A DNA stretch of 5,055 nucleotides from CAYNTG01 sp964400105 (GTDB lineage Bacteria > UBP14 > UBA6098): positions 1-5,055 of the forward strand of contig CAYNTG010000121.1 of the NCBI GenBank assembly GCA_964400105.1. Direction: 5' to 3'. The translations under genes were made by a program, and so were the position numbers. Positions 1 to 5,055 of this stretch are shown one piece after another. The stretch's first letter is position 1. Each line of letters begins with the position of its first letter. The notes under the pieces were generated by a model. That model did no database searches. It worked only from the letters and a program-made list of their open reading frames with translations, and had not been told where the DNA came from.

Positions 1-1133
1 CCATCAGAGAAAAGCTTACCCTCGAAATGCCTCCCCTTATAGCGGGCATGAATAGATATTGGAAATTCAATCATGGAGTTATTCTCTCTCTTGGAATTTT
101 CGGCAGCGGCTTCAATAACTGTATCCTTAAATTCCTCATAGTATTTTCGCCCAGCAGGTGTTATTTCCCAAATACCGCGTTGACCAGGATATAGGATAAA
201 TCCTTTTTCCTTAAGAGAATTCCGAGACCAAGCGACCCATATTTGCCATCTGGATTGACCACCGGTTAGTTTTTCATAATCGCGTTCGCCCATTCTGTCC
301 TTTAATATCTTATAAACCTCCCTTTTAGCTTCTGGAGGTTTGATTTTCCCACCTGCTTCTATTATCACTTTTAATAAGGGGAGATGGTAAGCTTTTTCTG
401 GGAGAGCTTCATGTTCAGTCTTATTTTTAACCGTTGGTTTCTTTTTTCCTATTTCCTCTGGTTTTTCTGTTTTAGGTTTGAAAACCTCCTTAGGGGATGA
501 AATCTTCTCTTTCTTTACTGGGACGAAATTATACTGCGGCACAAACCTCATCGCTTTCACACTTTCCGCGCCATCACGGGCATAGATTGCGACCTCGATG
601 ATTTTAGGTTTTGGAACACGATGTCTCATAGCCGTCTTGAGTTCATCTTTAATGCTGTCGATTACGATAACCGTGTTTGGTTGTTCTGATTTATGTATCG
701 GTTCGACGATCTTATCCAGAAAATACTCCCTTAACTCAGCTTTGGCACCGATGTGGTCTCTCACCTTCTTTAAAAGAAAAACATCCTTTTCGATATAATT
801 CTTCATTATAGTCGCGAGCTTTCGTCTCGTATCCCAGTTGTCCACGGCTTGGAGAAAACCGTTTATCTGCGGGTCGATATGGCCATACGTGCTATGAGTG
901 GATAACTCAACTTCAACTATATAAAATGAATCATCAACCAGGTTTAGCACGAAACCATCAGGCCGCCTAGCTTTGCCGAGTTCGTTATCGAGATTTTTCT
1001 TGATATCCAGATACACAGCGTCTTTCCCGAAAATCTCCGCCGCGTTCTCGACCACCATTCGCTCGAACTCGGCCTCGCTTTTCGGCGCGTAACGCAAATA
1101 TCTGATGCCGTCTAAAAGAATTAGGTCATTCAT
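1..1133 (-). CDS. PD-(D/E)XK nuclease-like / Mrr_N winged helix / RAMA-type protein, 3' end cut by window
   Basis: The reading frame is open from an ATG at 1133 to the window edge, giving 377 complete codons and no stop, so the C terminus lies outside. The start follows a purine-rich ribosome site (GAGGAAAG) and lies 36 bases after the ATPase gene. Residues about 15-130 look like a PD-(D/E)XK nuclease fold: a helix with E20/E22/E24, RRPD ending at D59, a hydrophobic strand with E74-V-E76, then PQ (Q89) in the next helix. The usual motif lysine is Glu here, so catalysis is uncertain. Residues about 205-245 are a Lys/Glu/Pro-rich linker. Residues about 248-335 match the Mrr_N winged helix (LPLLKVIIEAGGKIKPPEA, GQSRWQIWVAWSRNSLKEKG, then GIWEITPAGRKY). 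Residues from about 356 (YKGRHFEGKLFSDG) resemble the start of a RAMA domain, found in restriction and modified-base systems. The likely role is recognition or restriction of modified or foreign DNA; this is inferred from domains only. Confidence 0.75.
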   Translation of the reverse strand, partial: MNDLILLDGIRYLRYAPKSEAEFERMVVENAAEIFGKDAVYLDIKKNLDNELGKARRPDGFVLNLVDDSFYIVEVELSTHSTYGHIDPQINGFLQAVDNWDTRRKLATIMKNYIEKDVFLLKKVRDHIGAKAELREYFLDKIVEPIHKSEQPNTVIVIDSIKDELKTAMRHRVPKPKIIEVAIYARDGAESVKAMRFVPQYNFVPVKKEKISSPKEVFKPKTEKPEEIGKKKPTVKNKTEHEALPEKAYHLPLLKVIIEAGGKIKPPEAKREVYKILKDRMGERDYEKLTGGQSRWQIWVAWSRNSLKEKGFILYPGQRGIWEITPAGRKYYEEFKDTVIEAAAENSKRENNSMIEFPISIHARYKGRHFEGKLFSD

Positions 1134-1154
1134 AGTTTCTTTCCTCTTCCCACA

Positions 1155-1160
1155 ATTATA
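1155..1160 (-). promoter_or_regulatory. Candidate -10 hexamer for the nuclease-like gene
   Basis: The minus strand of the 36-base gap after the ATPase stop contains a perfect TATAAT, 22 bases before the start codon at 1133. No good -35 box is visible at 16-18 bases upstream, where the sequence is still ATPase coding. It could give the downstream gene its own transcription. A six-base match in an AT-rich gap can also arise by chance, and FCB bacteria often use a different -10 consensus. Confidence 0.25.
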
Positions 1161-1169
1161 CTTTAATAA

Positions 1170-2936
1170 TCAACCGACCAGCTTCTCCATTTCTTTTGGC
1201 AACCGCTCGATTATCGACTCGATTCGAGCGATCGCGTCCGATTCCGGAATACGCTTCATTCGAGCGATCTCCTCGCGGATCGGGTGCTCGTCGATTATTT
1301 TGAAATCCGCGCCGACCTCGATCGCCTTGCGAGCTTCTGTCTCGAACAGAAGAATCGCCTTAAGCATGAGGTCCTGCTTTTTGCTCGAACAAAATGTATC
1401 GACATCGTGGAAGGCGTGCTGTTGAAGGAAATCCTCGCGGATGCTGCGCGCCGCTTCGAGCGTGAGTCGGTCGTTCGGATCGAGGGCTTCGGCGCCGACG
1501 AGATTGACGATCTCCTGAAGCTCCGCTTCGATCTGGAGAAGCGTCATCGCGCGCGCGCTGTTTTTCGGGAAATCTTCCGACACGTTCTCGCGATAGAATT
1601 CGTCGAAAACATCGCCGTAGAGGGAATAGCTGTTCAGCCAGGAGATCGCCGGGTAATGGCGCTTGTATGCGAGGTCCGCTTCGAGGCTCCAGAACACGCG
1701 CACGACTCGAAGCGTCGCCTGAACGACCGGATCTGCGAGATCGCCGCCGGGAGGAGAGACCGCACCGATGACCGTAAGCGAGCCGGATCGGTCGTCGCTT
1801 CCGAGTGTATCGACCAAGCCCGCGCGCTCGTAGAACTCCGCGATCCGCCTCGCCAGATACGCCGGATAGCCTTCTTCGCCGGGCATCTCCTCGAGACGAC
1901 CGGAGATCTCGCGCATCGCCTCTGCCCATCGGCTCGTCGAATCGGCCATGAGCGCGACCGAATATCCCATATCGCGGTAATATTCGGCGATGGTGATTCC
2001 TGTATAGACCGAGGCCTCGCGCGCCGCGACCGGCATATTCGAGGTGTTCGCGATGAGCACGGTGCGCTTCATTAGCGGCTCGCCGGTTTTCGGGTCTTTA
2101 AGATCGGGGAACTCGTTGAGGACGTCGGTCATCTCGTTGCCGCGCTCACCGCAACCGACATAGACTATGATGTCGGCGTCGGCCCACTTTGCGAGCTGGT
2201 GTTGGATTACGGTCTTGCCGCTGCCGAACGGGCCGGGAACGCACGCCGTGCTTCCCTTTCCGACCGGAAAGAAGGTATCGATGACGCGTTGACCGGTTGT
2301 CAGCGGTGTTTTCGGGAGATGCTTTTTCTTGAAAGGCCGCAGCGATCGAACCGGCCACCGCTGGAACATTTTTATCTCGACCTCGGAGCCGTTTTCGATG
2401 CGAATTTTCGCAATTGTGTCTTCGACGAGATGCTCGCCCGACTCGATCGACAAAATTTCACCGGAGATTCCCGGTGGGACCATCACGCGGTGTTCGATAA
2501 TCGTCGTTTCCTGAACGGTGCCGAGGATATCGCCTCCCGTGACGTTATCGCCGGTTTTGATCTTCGGCGAGAAATCCCATTTTTTTTCTCGCGGGAGCCT
2601 ATCCGCCGTGGCTCCTCGTGTGATGAAATCGCCGGTTTGTTTCGCTATGATGTCGAGCGGGCGCTGGATTCCGTCGTAGATCGATGTGAGAAGTCCGGGT
2701 CCAAGCTCGACGGAAAGAGGCGCTCCGGTGAGGTAAACAGGTTCTCCGGGCCCCATGCCGCTGGTTTCTTCATAGACCTGAATCGACGCTTTGTCGCCCG
2801 CCAGCTCTATAATTTCGCCGATAAGTTGCGCCTCCGAGACGTGAACGACGTCGAACATCTTTGCGCCGGTCATGTTTTCGGCGACTACAAGCGGCCCTGA
2901 TACCTTGACGACGCGGCCGATTTTCTCTTCAGACAT
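1170..2936 (-). CDS. atpA: V/A-type ATP synthase (ATPase) catalytic subunit A
   Basis: This is the nucleotide-binding catalytic subunit of the A3B3 head of a V/A-type rotary ATPase. It couples ATP hydrolysis or synthesis to H+ or Na+ transport at the cytoplasmic membrane. The protein is 588 residues, normal for the family. Residues about 1-70 form the N-terminal beta barrel (IGRVVKVSGPLVVAE). Residues about 115-195 are the insertion that distinguishes A subunits from F-type beta. The P-loop is GPFGSGKT at 235-242 (K241). GERGNE at 263-268 carries catalytic Glu264. The Walker B strand is SVALMADS (D332), followed by TSRWAEAMREISGRLEEMPGE. The C-terminal helical domain starts near 455. No key residue is missing. 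The ATG at 2936 has a strong AAGGAGA site at 2941-2947, five to six bases upstream. The NifX-like gene ends 18 bases upstream, suggesting one transcript. No subunit B gene follows directly, which is unusual. Confidence 0.98.
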   Translation of the reverse strand: MSEEKIGRVVKVSGPLVVAENMTGAKMFDVVHVSEAQLIGEIIELAGDKASIQVYEETSGMGPGEPVYLTGAPLSVELGPGLLTSIYDGIQRPLDIIAKQTGDFITRGATADRLPREKKWDFSPKIKTGDNVTGGDILGTVQETTIIEHRVMVPPGISGEILSIESGEHLVEDTIAKIRIENGSEVEIKMFQRWPVRSLRPFKKKHLPKTPLTTGQRVIDTFFPVGKGSTACVPGPFGSGKTVIQHQLAKWADADIIVYVGCGERGNEMTDVLNEFPDLKDPKTGEPLMKRTVLIANTSNMPVAAREASVYTGITIAEYYRDMGYSVALMADSTSRWAEAMREISGRLEEMPGEEGYPAYLARRIAEFYERAGLVDTLGSDDRSGSLTVIGAVSPPGGDLADPVVQATLRVVRVFWSLEADLAYKRHYPAISWLNSYSLYGDVFDEFYRENVSEDFPKNSARAMTLLQIEAELQEIVNLVGAEALDPNDRLTLEAARSIREDFLQQHAFHDVDTFCSSKKQDLMLKAILLFETEARKAIEVGADFKIIDEHPIREEIARMKRIPESDAIARIESIIERLPKEMEKLVG

Positions 2937-2954
2937 ATATTCTCCTTGCGATTA

Positions 2955-3371
2955 TTATGTTTTTTCTCCAATCGTGGGTATCGTCTTCATCCTCTCTCCA
3001 CACCTTCTCCGCTCGACGAGGCCGTATATTTCGGCAAACGACGCCCCCATCTCCGCCATAGAACCTTCAATCGAGTCTATCTTGCTCAAAACCGGTTGGA
3101 ATTTGGTATTATCCCTCATTTTTATATAATTTGGACTGAGTTTTCTTGCCATGATGACATCGGAATCCTCGAATATACTCATGGCTTTTTTCATTTTATT
3201 CTCGTCGGCGTGCTTTTCCGATTCCCCTGACAGGTTTTCCCTCTTCTCGACGAGTTCAAACTGCCCATCCTCAAAAAGGTCGTATATGAGGAAGTATTTC
3301 GATTCACCCATGTGATTTAGTATGATGTTCACACCGTCGTCCGATCCGAGTGCGATCCTTAATCTCTTCAT
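2955..3371 (-). CDS. NifX/NifB-like (dinitrogenase Fe-Mo cofactor-binding domain) family protein
   Basis: This 138-residue protein resembles the small NifX/MTH1175-type family that binds Fe-S or Fe-Mo cluster precursors. It opens with a short strand (RLRIALGSDDG, 4-13) and continues with NHMGESKYFLIYDL (19-32), equivalent to the family's HFG...YFlIYd segment. Next come a FELVEKREN strand-turn, a helix with KKAMSIFEDSDVIMARKLSP (61-80), and a final helix near 100-122. The usual HFG reads HMG (H20-M21-G22). The only cysteine is C124, in a basic C-terminal tail. The ATG at 3371 follows AAGGAAAGGTGA, a good ribosome site. The ferredoxin gene lies upstream and atpA starts 18 bases after the stop. 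Members outside nif clusters usually have no proven role; nitrogen fixation is not implied because no nif structural gene is visible. The family call rests on motif similarity read by eye. Confidence 0.7.
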   Translation of the reverse strand: MKRLRIALGSDDGVNIILNHMGESKYFLIYDLFEDGQFELVEKRENLSGESEKHADENKMKKAMSIFEDSDVIMARKLSPNYIKMRDNTKFQPVLSKIDSIEGSMAEMGASFAEIYGLVERRRCGERMKTIPTIGEKT

Positions 3372-3407
3372 CTTTTCACCTTTCCTTGACTATATTTATT
3401 TTTTTGT

Positions 3408-3416
3408 GTTATAATA
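3408..3416 (-). promoter_or_regulatory. Weak promoter candidate upstream of NifX-like gene and atpA
   Basis: The minus strand reads TATTATAAC here, about 37 bases before the start codon at 3371. It offers two overlapping -10-like hexamers (TATTAT and TATAAC). The -35 region around 3434-3439 (TGATGA) is poor. An imperfect palindrome lies just upstream at 3440-3462. The 117-base gap after the ferredoxin stop makes this the most likely place for a promoter serving NifX-like and atpA, but sequence support is modest. Confidence 0.25.
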
Positions 3417-3439
3417 TTGCGAAGCATACCTCATCATCA

Positions 3440-3462
3440 CGAGAATCCGAATTTCGGTCTCG
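3440..3462. repeat. Imperfect palindrome (possible operator or RNA hairpin)
   Basis: The 23 bases form outer arms CGAGA/TCTCG (5 bp), a two-base bulge, inner arms CCGA/TCGG (4 bp) and a three-base loop. On the minus strand it lies between the ferredoxin stop and the promoter-like TATTATAAC. No T-run follows it in the direction of transcription, so it is not a standard intrinsic terminator. An operator or a processed mRNA hairpin is possible. Confidence 0.4.
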
Positions 3463-3488
3463 AATCACATTTTTCTATATCGTTTTTT

Positions 3489-3803
3489 TTACCTCATGGC
3501 AATAGCGTTCACGGGACAAGCGGAAACGCATTGGCCGCAGCCGTTGCATTTTGCTATGTCCACATGAGCGACATCGTCAACCGTAATAGCTCCAAATGGG
3601 CAAGCCTGAACACAGAGCTTACATCCGTTGCATTTAGCTTCGTCGATTATCGCCTTTATTGTGGCGTTCGATGAGAAGTTTCTTCCCATGCCCCCACCGG
3701 TTCCGCTGCCAATTCCTCCTTGCGGGTTTCCGGCTCTACGACCCATTCCGCGGCCCGTGCCAGCCCCTTTACCGTTCGGTCCTGTTCCATCTCCTCTTGG
3801 CAT
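3489..3803 (-). CDS. DUF5320-like N terminus fused to 2x[4Fe-4S] ferredoxin
   Basis: This is a 104-residue cytoplasmic electron-transfer or cluster-handling protein. Residues 1-41 are rich in Gly, Arg and Pro and begin MPRGDGTGPNGKGAGTGRGMG, the pattern of the DUF5320 family often encoded beside NifX-like and Mrp/NBP35 ATPase genes. Residues about 57-104 form a bacterial-type two-cluster ferredoxin. The first motif has C58, C61, C64 and C68 followed by Pro; the second has C86, C89, C92 and C96 followed by Pro. All eight ligands are present, so both [4Fe-4S] clusters should assemble. The ATG at 3803 follows a good GAGGAG site. An ATG eight bases upstream is out of frame. The NifX-like gene follows after 117 bases, fitting a shared role in Fe-S or metal-cluster metabolism; the exact partner is unknown. 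Confidence 0.9.
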   Translation of the reverse strand: MPRGDGTGPNGKGAGTGRGMGRRAGNPQGGIGSGTGGGMGRNFSSNATIKAIIDEAKCNGCKLCVQACPFGAITVDDVAHVDIAKCNGCGQCVSACPVNAIAMR

Positions 3804-3936
3804 CTTTTCATCTCCTCAATTAAACTAATTTCAGTCGTTACCGTGTTATTTAACGGACAGTTAAAGAATCTATATTCGATCCAATTTGCTACACCTAAAA
3901 CGTGTCTGGTCGAAGCTATCGCCGCTCCGATTGAGT

Positions 3937-4866
3937 CTATTTGAGTAAAACGATTTTCTTCGACAGATATTTGCCACCGGATTTGGTTTTCACCAAATAA
4001 ATCCCTGCGGAGGTCGATCTCGATGGATTCCATCTCGCCTGTCCGAAATTCGCTGGAACGCGATCCACAAACCTGCCCTGCATGTCGTAAATCTCGATTC
4101 CGTCGACCGAAGATGGGAGATCGATAGTCACTGCGGCGTTGAATGGATTCGGATATGCGTCTATCGCATTTTCAGACGGCAAAGACGATTCGTCGATACC
4201 GGTGAGGTTCGAGTGCTTTAAAACAGAAATCTCCTCGGTGGTGTCTTCCACAATCCAGGTATAATCTTTGACAATGCCAACGTCCTCGGCGAGCCACAAA
4301 TCGCTGTCATCTAAACCGGATGAATCCGAGTAAGCCGGAACTCCACCCACCATTACCGTCATCTGGTAAAATCCGCTTTGCGATATTTTTGGACAGTCCA
4401 TAAACAAACCGGCCGGAGCTACGACGTTTTCGACCCCTACGAGCGTTGCCGTCATTTGAATTCTGTATATATACTCGTATTCGCCTTCCGTCCACGTGGT
4501 ATCTATTGAAACAACCTCCCAGCTCGATCCGACATTGAAAGAAGCCGGAAGCATCAGCATCATGAAAAAATCGCCCTCATCCGGATCATACTGGACAACA
4601 AAGAGGCTTCCCGCGTCGAAAAACATGAATGTCGTATCGATTGACATATCAAAGTATTCCGTATTCTCGATTAGGAATGCCGGGCTTCCGTCCCAAACCG
4701 TCGTCCCGGGAATTCTGGTCATCGACGAGTCGATTCCGTCGATAGACGAGTCCTCGTAGACCCAGTAATTCCCAACTGTGAGCGGCATGTAATCCGAAGC
4801 CACAAACGCCGATAAAGCACCGGCAGCAAGAGCTATCGCTATAGCCACCAAGATCATCTTTTTCAT
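3937..4866 (-). CDS. Secreted protein with C-terminal type IX secretion (Por) sorting domain
   Basis: This 309-residue protein is exported to the outer membrane surface or medium. Residues 1-20 are a Sec signal peptide: MKK, a hydrophobic core, and likely cleavage after LSA or AFVAS. The mature part begins near YMPLTVGNYWVYEDS (26-40), a opening common in secreted FCB-group proteins. It is acidic and beta-rich. WLAEDVGIVKDYTW (191-204) resembles a conserved segment of the same kind of proteins. Residues about 234-309 form the type IX C-terminal sorting domain: AYPNPFNAAVTIDL, IEIYDMQGRFVDRV, ARWNPSRSTSAGIYLVKT and final KKIVLLK. The function of the central domain is unknown and no catalytic motif is visible; C158 is the only cysteine. 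The ATG at 4866 follows GAGGAG. A 133-base gap separates it from the ferredoxin gene. A functional type IX machinery elsewhere in the genome is expected. Confidence 0.9.
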   Translation of the reverse strand: MKKMILVAIAIALAAGALSAFVASDYMPLTVGNYWVYEDSSIDGIDSSMTRIPGTTVWDGSPAFLIENTEYFDMSIDTTFMFFDAGSLFVVQYDPDEGDFFMMLMLPASFNVGSSWEVVSIDTTWTEGEYEYIYRIQMTATLVGVENVVAPAGLFMDCPKISQSGFYQMTVMVGGVPAYSDSSGLDDSDLWLAEDVGIVKDYTWIVEDTTEEISVLKHSNLTGIDESSLPSENAIDAYPNPFNAAVTIDLPSSVDGIEIYDMQGRFVDRVPANFGQARWNPSRSTSAGIYLVKTKSGGKYLSKKIVLLK

Positions 4867-4917
4867 TTTTTCTCCTCTTTAAGTTAAAAATTTCCCATAA
4901 ACAAAATTTAAAAAATT
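4867..4917 (-). promoter_or_regulatory. AT-rich leader and probable promoter region of the secreted protein gene
   Basis: About 50 very AT-rich bases precede the start at 4866 and include the GAGGAG ribosome site. The minus strand reads AATTTTTTAAATTTTGTTTATG, which is close to but does not exactly match the Bacteroidetes TAnnTTTG -10 element. No clear sigma-70 pair is seen. The sharp change from the GC-rich sequence beyond 4918 marks it as a likely promoter region, without a precise box. Confidence 0.3.
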
Positions 4918-4921
4918 CGCC

Positions 4922-5014
4922 CAGCCGGCTGTCACGCCCGATGCTACGTGACGATGCCACGCATCGGTTCCACCATACACCACGATGTCACACGATTTGC
5001 AATTTCAGCAAATC
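4922..5014. repeat. GC-rich cluster of short inverted and direct repeats, non-coding
   Basis: Several dyads are packed here. CAGCCGGCTG at 4922-4931 is a perfect 10-base palindrome. GTCACG (4931-4936) pairs with CGTGAC (4947-4952). CGATGC-CAC-GCATCG at 4952-4966 is a perfect 6-bp hairpin with a 3-base loop. GATTTGC (4994-5000) pairs with GCAAATC (5008-5014) around a 7-base loop. CGATGCTACG (4939-4948) and CGATGCCACG (4952-4961) are a near-direct repeat 13 bases apart, with a looser third copy at 4983. No reading frame with a credible protein crosses it. It may be a dispersed intergenic element or a structured untranslated region. It does not have the regular spacing of a CRISPR array. Confidence 0.45.
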
Positions 5015-5055
5015 CTGCGCCATCACCCGATCCTCACGCCAGCCGCTGCGATACG

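Noticed and set aside
1360..1929. Minus-strand ORF of 189 codons in another frame of atpA
   Set aside because: The translation is extremely Arg/Ser-rich and entirely inside the intact atpA frame.
1284..2075. Long plus-strand ORF of 263 codons
   Set aside because: It lies wholly antisense to atpA. Its Arg/Asp-rich translation is a by-product of the GC-rich codons of atpA and shows no protein family.
2199..2900. Plus-strand ORF of 233 codons
   Set aside because: It is antisense to the N-terminal half of atpA, has no recognisable domain and has no separate upstream context.
3440..3462. Intrinsic terminator after the ferredoxin gene
   Set aside because: The hairpin is bulged and no T-tract follows on the minus strand.
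3656..4033. Minus-strand ORF of 125 codons bridging the gap between the secreted protein and ferredoxin genes
   Set aside because: Its start is inside the secreted protein's sorting domain and its end is inside the ferredoxin gene in another frame. The gap portion has no ribosome site or family match.
4649..4960. Minus-strand ORF of 103 codons covering the start of the secreted protein gene
   Set aside because: It begins in the dyad-rich non-coding block and overlaps the signal-peptide region out of frame.
4939..4995. Possible CRISPR-like direct repeats (CGATGCNACG word)
   Set aside because: The copies are about ten bases long, unevenly spaced and overlapping with hairpins; there are no spacer-sized intervals.
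4992..5055. Possible C-terminal fragment of an upstream minus-strand gene
   Set aside because: One frame is open for 21 codons from the window edge, but that is too short to support and it lies across the inverted repeat at 4994-5014.

Overview
The window is a bacterial chromosome fragment in which every supported gene is on the minus strand, so transcription runs from high to low coordinates. The likely source is an anaerobic, uncultured member of the FCB group or a neighbouring candidate phylum (Cloacimonetes, WOR-3 and TA06-like lineages are examples of the kind meant). The clues are a secreted protein with a C-terminal 'YPNPFN' type IX sorting domain, a bacterial V/A-type ATPase catalytic subunit, and a DUF5320-type ferredoxin beside a NifX-like protein. 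The phylum assignment is inference; no rRNA or marker gene is present.

Layout in transcription order. Bases 5055-4867 are non-coding: a GC-rich stretch packed with short dyads (about 4922-5014), then an AT-rich leader. Bases 4866-3937 encode a signal-peptide-bearing secreted protein with a type IX sorting tail. After a 133-base gap with no convincing gene, 3803-3489 encodes a 104-residue protein with a glycine-rich DUF5320-like N terminus and two [4Fe-4S] motifs. A 117-base gap follows, holding an imperfect palindrome (3440-3462) and a weak promoter candidate. Bases 3371-2955 encode a NifX/NifB-like cofactor-binding-domain protein. Only 18 bases later, 2936-1170 encodes a full-length V/A-type ATPase subunit A (588 residues). 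After 36 bases, an ORF starting at 1133 runs off the window edge. It is open for at least 377 codons and is a PD-(D/E)XK nuclease-like / Mrr_N winged-helix / RAMA-type protein, probably a restriction or modified-DNA-sensing factor.

How they fit together. The ferredoxin and NifX-like protein are a plausible iron-sulfur/metal-cluster handling pair. The NifX-like gene and atpA are probably co-transcribed, though their functional link is unclear. Bacterial V-ATPase operons normally have subunit B directly after A. Here that place is taken by a defence-like gene whose C-terminal half is markedly AT-richer than the ATPase gene. The strongest lead is this multidomain gene and its position directly behind atpA.
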